From: Vibrio ulleungensis | GTDB lineage: Bacteria > Pseudomonadota > Gammaproteobacteria > Enterobacterales > Vibrionaceae | Direction: 5' to 3' | DNA length: 64,000 nt | NCBI RefSeq assembly: GCF_016900875.1 | Contig: NZ_JAFEUM010000006.1 | Coordinates: forward strand, 62,001-126,000 | Shown here: one piece after another, positions 57,135 to 64,000 of the stretch | Numbering within the stretch: the first letter of the stretch is position 1 | How the letters are laid out: every line of letters starts with the position of its first letter | Program-made: the position numbers and the translations under genes | Notes under the pieces: generated by a model | Seen by the model: only the letters and a program-made list of their open reading frames with translations | What the model was told of the DNA's origin: nothing | Databases searched by the model: none

Positions 57135-58193
57135 TTATAAAATTTTAGCTAACGCTTGCGACGCATTTAAGCTATCAAGTTCAACACTAGCCCCTTTGTC
57201 ACCCAATACTCCAAAGGTGATTGCGCTGGTTGCCGTATAGAGACCAACGCATTTGGCCCCTGCGGCATCGGCGAGATGCAGTGGGCCTGTGTCGCAACAG
57301 ATAAAGCCATCCAATTGCTTGAGGGCACTGGCAAGTAAGCGCATATCTTTTTGAAAAATAGTATGCATAGCCGATGGTAGAGGCGCGGTGATATCGGGAC
57401 TCAGTACTTCAACCCACTGAATAGGGACGGCGGACGCTTGCTCAAACTGCTCGATAATGTCTTGCCATGTTGATTCGGACAACTGTTTGGAACCGCGAGC
57501 GCCCCTAAAGTACGCAATGGACAAGGTGCCTTCAGCAGCAAATTCACGTTTTTTCTCCAAGCCAAATTCGACCTCATGCGGCTTCAAAACAATATGATGA
57601 GAAATCGGCTCAATCAGTGTATTGCCAAGCTCGGTAAGCAAATAGAGGTTGGTGTACGCCGCATGGTTACGTTGATCACTCTTGCTAAAGGTGTGCGTAT
57701 AGCACAGGTTACGATTTTCATTTGGTGATGATACTTTATTTTTAGCATTGAGCATGGCGCAGATCATCGAGTCTTCCACAGAGTTAGAAGGCACAACAAC
57801 CAGATCAAACACCTGCTTTTTCAGCGAACGAATTTCTTTAAAGTAAGTAAGCAACCCTTTGAAAGAGAACTGTGTATAGCTGAAATGGTCGACCTTGAGC
57901 CCGTCAAACACTTCACCTTGCCAGCTTTGCTTAAGGACTAGAGTAATCTCGGCATTGGGGTATAGCGCTCTTGTTTGCGTGATAAATGGGATTAAGAAGT
58001 ACATATTCCCAATACGAGCGTTGTTTCTTACAATAGCAATACGTTGTACTTGGTCATGAGAAACCAACGTTGATTGATTGTGTGCCTTATTGTTGAGTAG
58101 TGCGTAAAGCAACACCTCAAGACGCTTCATTTTGGCTCGGCGGTACTTATCGAAATTGCGAAAACCCGTTTTTACTTTTACTTTTAGAGACAC
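57135..58193 (-). CDS. GT9 heptosyltransferase family protein
   Basis: A 352-residue GT9 enzyme after a basic N-terminal stretch (VKTGFRNFDKYRRAKMKRLE). Sugar-transferase motifs: RIAIVRNNARIGNMYFLIPF near 48-67, and DGFICCDTGPLHLADAAGAK with the conserved Asp-Thr-Gly-Pro near 300. The frame opens with GTG 58208; GTG 58193 has AAAGGA 7-8 bp upstream and is preferred. Donor and acceptor are unknown. Confidence 0.83.
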   Translation of the reverse strand: MSLKVKVKTGFRNFDKYRRAKMKRLEVLLYALLNNKAHNQSTLVSHDQVQRIAIVRNNARIGNMYFLIPFITQTRALYPNAEITLVLKQSWQGEVFDGLKVDHFSYTQFSFKGLLTYFKEIRSLKKQVFDLVVVPSNSVEDSMICAMLNAKNKVSSPNENRNLCYTHTFSKSDQRNHAAYTNLYLLTELGNTLIEPISHHIVLKPHEVEFGLEKKREFAAEGTLSIAYFRGARGSKQLSESTWQDIIEQFEQASAVPIQWVEVLSPDITAPLPSAMHTIFQKDMRLLASALKQLDGFICCDTGPLHLADAAGAKCVGLYTATSAITFGVLGDKGASVELDSLNASQALAKIL

Positions 58194-58307
58194 TTTTTTT
58201 CCTTTCACTCGTTTTTTATTGCACTACACACGATAGTTTTAGCCACGGCGTGGCAGGTCGGCTTTACCTTCTCAACGACTCGGCATCTTGGAGATCGACT
58301 AGTGTAT

Positions 58308-59231
58308 TCACTGTTCTAGTTGATCTGAAAGTGCGAAGTACTTTTCGACAACGCAGATCCCTATCAGTTCTTCTAAATCGTCATCCAGAAATTTTTGTAC
58401 ATGCTTGTGGGCGTTGTCGATGATTGTTAATGCCTCATCAATGTGCTCATTGTAATAGTTCATTTTCTCTTCTAGATCGGAAAAATCAGGGTTCACCTCA
58501 ACATAGTGAATACCTGGCACCAGTGTGCCTTCCATAAACCACGTTTCAAACTTCATTGGTGGGGTGATGACCAGCGAATTGGATGACATTGCCCACTTAA
58601 GGTTTGTGGCAACGTCGTTGCCTTCTAAGCAAATAATAAATTTATTTTCAAGCTGCTCTTCTTTCGACATGAACGGTTGTTGCCATTCTGGGTGCTCATC
58701 ACTTGGATTAGATTGGCCCGCGTCGACCATAGGGTGAGAAAACATTGACTCCATAAAGGCAATGCGATGTTTTTGGTATACAGTGCCTCTAAACACGGCC
58801 TTATTATGTTTACTGCCAAATGAGCGCTTGTCGTCGACGAACTTAAAATGGCGGTACTTGTCTAGCTTTAGCAGAACCGAATTTCTATTATCTCCAGCAA
58901 TGGGCCTTGCTTTAAAAAAAGTGGGCAAGGACTCAATGTGAGTTTCATCCCCAAAGTGTTTTTTAAACCTGAGCTTTTTGTCAAAATAGAATAAGTATGA
59001 TTTCAGATCGTAGAAATACGCGCTAAATCCACGGCGTTTAAAATCGGCAATTTTTTGAAAAGAATCGTCGCATGCAAAGTGCTCTTCGCCTTTCATGTAG
59101 TAGTCAACCCTGGAGCGTATATCTTGTTCGCTATTAAGGTATTTTTTCTTTAGCTGACGCAATCGAAAGGCATACACCACTCGCGGTACGAGACGACGAG
59201 ATACGTTATTGAGATAGTAGAGTACTTTCAT
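58308..59231 (-). CDS. GT90 (CAP10/LpsA-type) glycosyltransferase
   Basis: A 307-residue protein with the CAP10 pattern: AVFRGTVYQKHRIAFMESMF in the middle and the conserved CLEGNDVATNLKWAMSSNSL followed by MKFETWFMEGTLVPGIHYVE. Proteins of this type (LpsA in Haemophilus and others) add core sugars. The frame opens with TTG 59330; ATG 59231 (MKVLYYLNNVSRRLVPR) is a likely start and ATG 59270 is possible. No start has a strong ribosome site. It lies 114 bp before the GT9 gene on the same strand. Confidence 0.83.
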   Translation of the reverse strand: MKVLYYLNNVSRRLVPRVVYAFRLRQLKKKYLNSEQDIRSRVDYYMKGEEHFACDDSFQKIADFKRRGFSAYFYDLKSYLFYFDKKLRFKKHFGDETHIESLPTFFKARPIAGDNRNSVLLKLDKYRHFKFVDDKRSFGSKHNKAVFRGTVYQKHRIAFMESMFSHPMVDAGQSNPSDEHPEWQQPFMSKEEQLENKFIICLEGNDVATNLKWAMSSNSLVITPPMKFETWFMEGTLVPGIHYVEVNPDFSDLEEKMNYYNEHIDEALTIIDNAHKHVQKFLDDDLEELIGICVVEKYFALSDQLEQ

Positions 59232-59407
59232 GACTGGATTCTTTGTCCCTTGGCGTGGTGCGAATTGCATTGTTCTGTAAGTTGTTTGTTTGGCTTCAAC
59301 GAATACAGTGTCTGTTTGTGAATCTAGCAACGGGTACTTAGCATTATAAGGTAAATGTTAACATAGGCAATTCGAGTCAGCGCGATAACTCTTTATTTTT
59401 GGTCGTG

Positions 59408-60220
59408 TTATTCGGATTGGCAGCGTTCACACCAAAAGGTGTTTCTTTTTGCTATCGATTGGGCGCGTATTTTGGTCGCACATATAGGACAAGGCTCGCC
59501 TTCCTTCCCGTACACACTCAATACTTGTGCAAAATAGCCAGGCTTGCCGTCTGGCTGTTCAAAGTCGTTGAGCGTGGTGCCGCCTTGCTTGATGGCGTTG
59601 TCTAACACATGCTTTATCTCTTCAATAAGCTGCTTTAAGTCAGTCTTTTTGACTGAGTGTGTAGATTTTAAAGGGGAGATCTTCGCATTGAACAGTGCTT
59701 CATTGGCGTAGATGTTTCCCACACCAACCACAACCTTATTGTCCATAATAAACTGCTTAATGGTGATCTTTCTTTTTTGTGCCAGAGGCCATACATACTC
59801 TAAACAGAAACTTGCAGTGAGAGGCTCTGGACCCAAGTGCGACAGCAACTCAATGTTTTCTCCTTTAGCAAACCATAGCCAGCAGCCAAATCGGCGAGGA
59901 TCGTTGTAGCGAAGCGTGACACCATTGCTTAGTACCATATCGACATGGTCATGTTTGGCCGGAGAGGTTGGAGTCTTTAACACACGCAATGAGCCCGACA
60001 TGCCCAAGTGCACAACAATAGTTCCCACATCGAGTTGAATTAATAGGTATTTTGCCCGGCGTTCTACGCTGTTTATTTGGTGACCAATCGCATCGGCTAT
60101 CTGCTCTGGTACCGGCCATCGCAAGCGCGGCTGCCTGATCGTAAGGTTTGTAATGGTTTGCCCTACTAAGTGTGGCGCGGTCCCTAAGCGGGAGACTTCG
60201 ACTTCTGGTAACTCTGGCAT
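59408..60220 (-). CDS. mutM: Formamidopyrimidine-DNA glycosylase
   Basis: Removes 8-oxoguanine and other oxidised purines. The catalytic N-terminus is MPELPEVEVSRLG (Pro2 nucleophile, Glu3). YNDPRRFGCWLW carries the DNA-intercalating region, and the C-terminal zinc finger is CPICATKIRAQ then TFWCERCQ (four Cys). Length 270 residues (E. coli 269). It lies between the LPS cluster and a hypothetical gene. Confidence 0.98.
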   Translation of the reverse strand: MPELPEVEVSRLGTAPHLVGQTITNLTIRQPRLRWPVPEQIADAIGHQINSVERRAKYLLIQLDVGTIVVHLGMSGSLRVLKTPTSPAKHDHVDMVLSNGVTLRYNDPRRFGCWLWFAKGENIELLSHLGPEPLTASFCLEYVWPLAQKRKITIKQFIMDNKVVVGVGNIYANEALFNAKISPLKSTHSVKKTDLKQLIEEIKHVLDNAIKQGGTTLNDFEQPDGKPGYFAQVLSVYGKEGEPCPICATKIRAQSIAKRNTFWCERCQSE

Positions 60221-60254
60221 TGTTCATGTTCCGTGTATTGCACTTTGAAATGGG

Positions 60255-60725
60255 TTACAGGCCTAAATACTGGCCGTCCACAGAGACTGCCAACCATTTG
60301 TTCTCCCAGCTTTGTAGCAACCAAAACTGCTCAAGCTCGTAGGTTGTTATACGTTGTGGCTCGTCAATATCGACGTACCACACTTCCACCGTTGATGGAG
60401 AGTGTAAATTTGGCGAAAGCTGTTGGTATTGCTCAGTTGTAATCTCTGTGCCCACTAATGAGCGCCAACGCTGAGCAAGCTCGGTCGAATCTAGCGCAGA
60501 GAAGGATTCGGAACGCCAAGTACCATCGGTATAGACGACAGACATTGAGGGCAGTTCGATTTTGTAAGGTGCGGCCGTAGGATTAAGGACATACGGAAAG
60601 TCACTATAAGGGTCGGAAATGAATAGCGTTTTAATGATCGTTGGCAAATTGAGCGCGGTAATAAACAAAATGCACGCAATAATGATGACGTTGTTCCACT
60701 GACGACGTGTGAGCCTAGGCAGCAT
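60255..60725 (-). CDS. Hypothetical membrane-anchored protein
   Basis: A 156-residue protein with a basic N-terminus (LPRLTRRQWNN), one membrane segment (about 12-31, VIIIACILFITALNLPTIIK) and a periplasmic-facing domain rich in Trp and Tyr (VEVWYVDIDEPQRITTYELE). No family with known function is recognised. Gene order (between mutM and rpmG, same strand) suggests a conserved Vibrio protein. It starts 34 bp upstream of mutM's ATG (stop to start). Confidence 0.65.
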   Translation of the reverse strand: MLPRLTRRQWNNVIIIACILFITALNLPTIIKTLFISDPYSDFPYVLNPTAAPYKIELPSMSVVYTDGTWRSESFSALDSTELAQRWRSLVGTEITTEQYQQLSPNLHSPSTVEVWYVDIDEPQRITTYELEQFWLLQSWENKWLAVSVDGQYLGL

Positions 60726-60789
60726 AATATCCCTTTATCAAGCAAACCACTTTAGAGTAGTAATACTGATTACTATAAACTGCAGGCAA

Positions 60790-60813
60790 TAAAAAACCCA
60801 GCCTAAGCTGGGT
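60790..60813 (-). terminator. Intrinsic terminator of rpmB-rpmG
   Basis: On the minus strand ACCCAGC-TTAG-GCTGGGT (60813-60796) is followed by TTTTTATT. It lies 27 bp after rpmG. Confidence 0.92.
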
Positions 60814-60839
60814 CTTCATGTCATCGAAGTTGCAATCAA

Positions 60840-61007
60840 TTACTTGATTTTAGCTTCTTTGTACATAACGTGCTTGCGAACAACTGGATCAAATTTCTTG
60901 ATCTCAAATTTGCCCGGCATGTTACGCTTGTTTTTATCTGTAGTATAGAAGTGACCTGTACCAGCAGAAGAAACAAGTTTAATCTTTTCGCGAATGCCTT
61001 TAGCCAT
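60840..61007 (-). CDS. rpmG: 50S ribosomal protein L33
   Basis: 55 residues, [20 protein letters not shown] then [20 protein letters not shown] and a basic tail, the complete L33 sequence. This version lacks the CxxC pairs, so it does not bind zinc. GAGG lies before ATG 61007. It starts 13 bp after rpmB and is co-transcribed with it, as in most gammaproteobacteria. Confidence 0.98.
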   Translation of the reverse strand: MAKGIREKIKLVSSAGTGHFYTTDKNKRNMPGKFEIKKFDPVVRKHVMYKEAKIK

Positions 61008-61020
61008 TGCTCAATTCCTC

Positions 61021-61257
61021 TTAAACGTTTTCGCCACGTGCACGGATATCAACAAGAACAGCATCGATGCCTTTCTTATCAATAATACGCATGCCTTTAG
61101 CAGTTAGACGTAGTTTAACAAAACGTTTTTCGCTCTCTACCCAGAAACGATGAGTTTGTAGGTTCGGCAGAAAACGACGCTTAGTAGCGTTACGTGCGTG
61201 TGAACGGTTGTTACCCGTTACCGGACGTTTACCAGTTACTTGGCATACTCGGGACAT
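61021..61257 (-). CDS. rpmB: 50S ribosomal protein L28
   Basis: 78 residues from ATG 61257 ([20 protein letters not shown], then [20 protein letters not shown]), the full L28 length. The open frame reaches 61272, but L28 begins MSRVCQVTG, and the GGAGAA ribosome site supports 61257. First gene of the rpmB-rpmG unit with its own promoter and a leader of about 110 nt. Confidence 0.98.
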   Translation of the reverse strand: MSRVCQVTGKRPVTGNNRSHARNATKRRFLPNLQTHRFWVESEKRFVKLRLTAKGMRIIDKKGIDAVLVDIRARGENV

Positions 61258-61351
61258 GAATGTCTTCTCCAAATCGTTTCAGCTCGATATCAACCTTGGA
61301 GGTTAAGCTTAATCATCACAAGGATGGCTAGTCAAAACTACTGTGGATAAT

Positions 61352-61366
61352 CCACACAAGGCTATC
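61352..61366. promoter_or_regulatory. DnaA box palindrome in the rpmB leader
   Basis: TGTGGATAATCCACA is a 15-bp palindrome whose minus-strand reading contains TTATCCACA, a perfect DnaA box; the plus strand gives TAATCCACA, one mismatch. It lies just downstream of the predicted rpmB start of transcription. Confidence 0.5.
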
Positions 61367-61377
61367 AAAGGTCGCGC

Positions 61378-61406
61378 ATTATACTAACTTGCACGCGGTA
61401 GCTCAA
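61378..61406 (-). promoter_or_regulatory. Sigma-70 promoter of rpmB
   Basis: On the minus strand TTGAGC (61406-61401), 17-bp spacer, perfect TATAAT (61383-61378). Predicted start near 61371. Confidence 0.8.
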
Positions 61407-61623
61407 GACCTAATCAGATCCTTTTTACAGAATCGCAGATCTTTTTGAGCGTCGAACTGAGTTGTGCTTAAAATTGTGGCGGAATAATACGGTAAATAAT
61501 GCAAGGGTGCAATCACTGACTGACGCTTTGAGTGTAAATAAACACGAGTTTCTGAAAATATCAAAGCGCTATGACTTTTACGGCTTATTAGCTATGGTTT
61601 CGCCTAAAAAATAGCCAGTTAAA

Positions 61624-61672
61624 ATCCTTTCAGACGACCACTTTTGCAAGTGGTCGCCGAACAAAAAAGGAT
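61624..61672. terminator. Two-stage hairpin after the YjbH-type gene
   Basis: Inner stem CGACCACTT (61635-61643) and AAGTGGTCG (61648-61656), loop TTGC; outer stem ATCCTTT (61624-61630) and AAAGGAT (61666-61672). It lies 20 bp past the yjbH-type stop. No clear T tract. The rest of the 61407-61623 gap shows nothing else. Confidence 0.55.
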
Positions 61673-61692
61673 CAACAATTAATTTAAAACAA

Positions 61693-63942
61693 TCAATAAG
61701 ACGTATTCTTACGTTGGTGCCACGGTGAGCGGCTATCGGTACGATCAAACAGGTCGTGCTGCTTAATCAGCATTTGCCCGCCGTCACGAGTAATCGGCTC
61801 CCATTTGATGGTCGCGCGATCAACGGTTGGGTTAATGCTTAAGATATCAAATGGGATCGAGACGTAAAATCCTTTGTTGTAACTTCCTTCACCGTATTCT
61901 TCTGGGGTCAAATTAGTCATAGCTGCGTAGGCGCCTACGGTTACACCAGAGCGGAACTGCTTAGCAAACTCTATACGTCCACCGATGTCGCCACCTAAGA
62001 ATTGCCCAGCGCTGAGCTTAAACAACGTGTTATTAAGTAGGCTCCAGGTTGGCATGTAGTACATGCTTAAATGACCCGTAAAGCCCTTATTAAGCACGTA
62101 AGCCTTACAGGTGTGCGGGTAGTCGTCACATTGCTCTGGGTTGTAGTTATCGTAGTAAAAGTAATCTTCCGTATAGACACCAAACCAAGAATCTGGGTCG
62201 CGCTGGCTGACCACATTTAAATCTAAACCGACAGCCCAGTTAGAATCCAGCGGACGATAAATGGCCTCACCACCTACACCAGCAAACATCATTTCTAAAT
62301 ACCCCGCATAGGCTTGCGTGTAAATTTGCTCGCTAGGCTGCTCAAACCACGTTAGCTGCAAGTGGTCTAGCCTTACCGGGTTGTCGTGCACGTAAGATCG
62401 AAACAGCGTGCGGACTCGTGGGGTGCTGTGATTGTTTATGTGTGGGTTGTTATCGATGTAATTGTACTTGTCGTAGTTATCGATAAGGTTAAAGTAGATC
62501 GCGCCGCCAAGCTCGACCTTGTCTGTTAGCCTTACCTTTCCTTTGGCATTAATACCAAAGTGATACAGGTAAAATGACTCAGGGCCGCCTAAACTCTGGG
62601 CTAGAACGGGCTCTAATCCGGCCTCCCAAGATTTTTTATTATCGTTGACCACGGCGCTCGCACTGTACGCGTCGCGGGTGCTGGCATTATTCACCGCAAA
62701 ACTCTCTTCAACGGTGGCGTCTAGATCTTCGCGTTGCAAGGCATATTGATAACTAGCTCGATCAATAGAGGTTTGGGTGAGTTTTTGATCGTTAAGAGTT
62801 TCAATGATCTCAAAATGAGTCACGCTTGCTGGAGCGTAGTAATTTAAAATAACTGCTAAGCGCCTAATGGCTTCTTCGCGGTCGCGATATTTAGTTTGCT
62901 CTGCCGTGACATACAGTGTGTGTTCTTCAATCGCGATGCTGCTTTGTGTAAACCCAGCGTTATCGGCCATCTCAACGCCAACGGCATCCCAATCGGTTGT
63001 TGGGACAGGGACATCTTCATGCGCGGGTCGCGTATAGGATTTTACCGGTTCATCTCGCCAGATGTTAGGTTGACGATTAAAGTTGGTATTTAAGCTTGCA
63101 CCAAAGGTCCAGGTGTTGCCTCGTTGGTAGCTAAGCTTAAGGTCGCCTAGGTTATCCAAGCGATAGACTGCACCAATGTTGACGGGTGAATCTTGCTTAT
63201 ACTCAATACCTTTAGGAGTAAAATATTCGCCCGAGTAGTCATTGCCTTCGTACTCAAGCTTTAGAATGAGTGGCTGGTATGGAGTATGGTATTCAACACC
63301 GCCAAATAGTGCACTTGGTCCTTTAAACCAACGGTTGCTGTCGATAGCGCCACCCGAGCCTTTATAGTCTGAAGGTCGGGTGCAGAATTCATCGCTTACC
63401 TTACAAAACGGATTGGTGACTGTGCCGCTTTGACCCAAATACCCCCAACCTAGACCCAATGTAAAGTCTAGCGGGCCGACCCGTTTACTGGCTGCGATAA
63501 ACTCGCCATCGAACAGTCCGGTCCCGCCCATGTCTCGTATGCCAATAGAGGTTTCTGGTAGCCAATAGCTCTCTTCCCAAAGCCTAAATTTAACGTCGAT
63601 GCCTTTATCGGTATATAAGTTGTCACCACTGTAACCTGGGTCGCTACTAAACAGCGCATTAGGCACACGGGTGTAGCGAATAGTCGCTTCAAACCAGCTA
63701 AATAATTGCACGTTAGCTGTGTAATGGTGATAGTCATCATTCCAGCTACCGCCAATGGCAAAAGCGCCTTCTTCAGCCATACGACCTGTTGGCACTTGCA
63801 TTAATCCCACCCCGCCAAAGTCGGTGTAGGTAGGTTGGTATATTAAAGTGTCTGCGGCAGTGCTGTCGCTGCTAACAAAGACGCTACTAATAGACGCGGT
63901 AAGTAGTGCGCTAAAAATCAGTCGCTGAGTGGAGAATTGCAT
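61693..63942 (-). CDS. YjbH-domain outer-membrane protein
   Basis: A 749-residue exported protein, mostly beta strands. Signal peptide about 1-30 (LIFSALLTASISSVFVSSDS, cleavage near TAA). The mature part begins YTDFGGVGLMQVPTGRMAEE and has many alternating-strand segments such as GAVYRLDNLGDLKLSYQRGN, typical of YjbH/DUF940 proteins that go with YjbEFG exopolysaccharide genes. Residues end near the terminal beta strand. ATG 63942 with GGCAGAGA upstream is preferred over 63984. Partner genes would lie upstream, outside the window. Confidence 0.85.
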   Translation of the reverse strand: MQFSTQRLIFSALLTASISSVFVSSDSTAADTLIYQPTYTDFGGVGLMQVPTGRMAEEGAFAIGGSWNDDYHHYTANVQLFSWFEATIRYTRVPNALFSSDPGYSGDNLYTDKGIDVKFRLWEESYWLPETSIGIRDMGGTGLFDGEFIAASKRVGPLDFTLGLGWGYLGQSGTVTNPFCKVSDEFCTRPSDYKGSGGAIDSNRWFKGPSALFGGVEYHTPYQPLILKLEYEGNDYSGEYFTPKGIEYKQDSPVNIGAVYRLDNLGDLKLSYQRGNTWTFGASLNTNFNRQPNIWRDEPVKSYTRPAHEDVPVPTTDWDAVGVEMADNAGFTQSSIAIEEHTLYVTAEQTKYRDREEAIRRLAVILNYYAPASVTHFEIIETLNDQKLTQTSIDRASYQYALQREDLDATVEESFAVNNASTRDAYSASAVVNDNKKSWEAGLEPVLAQSLGGPESFYLYHFGINAKGKVRLTDKVELGGAIYFNLIDNYDKYNYIDNNPHINNHSTPRVRTLFRSYVHDNPVRLDHLQLTWFEQPSEQIYTQAYAGYLEMMFAGVGGEAIYRPLDSNWAVGLDLNVVSQRDPDSWFGVYTEDYFYYDNYNPEQCDDYPHTCKAYVLNKGFTGHLSMYYMPTWSLLNNTLFKLSAGQFLGGDIGGRIEFAKQFRSGVTVGAYAAMTNLTPEEYGEGSYNKGFYVSIPFDILSINPTVDRATIKWEPITRDGGQMLIKQHDLFDRTDSRSPWHQRKNTSY

Positions 63943-64000
63943 AGAATCTCTGCCTTGAGATAAATGTAGTTTGTAAAAAAACATCGGTTAGCCGGTAAGT

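Overview
The window reads as a housekeeping segment of a Vibrio chromosome (Vibrionaceae, Gammaproteobacteria). The evidence is gene content and order: a CsrB/C-type RNA beside yihI, hemN, the glnA-glnLG nitrogen cluster next to typA, pckA next to hslO-hslR, a complete gspC-to-gspN type II secretion operon followed by nudE and cysQ, ompR-envZ, tex, bioH-gntX-nfuA, coaD at the edge of an LPS core (waa) cluster, and mutM-rpmG-rpmB. I cannot name the species from sequence alone. I see no prophage, integron, IS element, CRISPR array, tRNA or rRNA. Layout: 1-4.1 kb holds the end of a cytochrome c gene, a CsrB/C-family regulatory RNA with 13 GGA motifs, a methyltransferase-yihI-DUF2489 run and hemN with an FNR-type site. 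4.1-10 kb (minus strand) holds add and the nitrogen genes glnG, glnL and glnA, with a sigma-54 promoter and several NtrC-type operators. 10-20 kb holds typA, yihY, dtd, a GNAT-thioesterase fusion, an AsmA-like protein, pckA with a CRP-type promoter, and the redox and heat-shock genes hslR-hslO. 20.1-31.6 kb is one tightly packed T2SS operon that builds the inner-membrane platform, pseudopilus, ATPase and secretin. 31.7-46.5 kb holds nudE, cysQ, envZ-ompR, greB, a multi-repeat retropepsin-like periplasmic protein, tex, a small hypothetical gene, bioH, gntX, nfuA, a beta-CASP metallo-hydrolase with a coupled small partner, and coaD. 46.5-59.3 kb is an LPS/core oligosaccharide cluster (GT2, hldD, an LpxL/M-type acyltransferase, GT2, waaL, waaF, kdkA, waaA, two GT9, GT4, GT90) whose genes change strand repeatedly. 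59.4-64 kb holds mutM, a membrane-anchored hypothetical gene, rpmG, rpmB and a large YjbH-type outer-membrane protein. How the genes work together: the nitrogen block is self-regulating. NtrB and NtrC control glnA through sigma-54, and an NtrC site lies across the glnL promoter. The waa block makes and attaches LPS core: HldD supplies heptose, WaaA adds Kdo, KdkA phosphorylates Kdo, WaaF and the GT9 enzymes add heptose, the other transferases extend the core, and WaaL caps it with O-antigen. The T2SS operon makes the exporter except for the prepilin peptidase and GspAB, which are not in the window. Most interesting non-gene structure: the CsrB/C RNA, a GC-rich repeat family in three intergenic spots (one supplying the 3' end of envZ, one next to a 12-G tract upstream of gntX), hairpins without T tracts after several genes, and two convergent gene pairs whose stop codons overlap as CTAA. 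No clearly new multi-gene system was found. The best candidates for undescribed biology are the TTGA-coupled small protein plus beta-CASP hydrolase and the retropepsin-like repeat protein.
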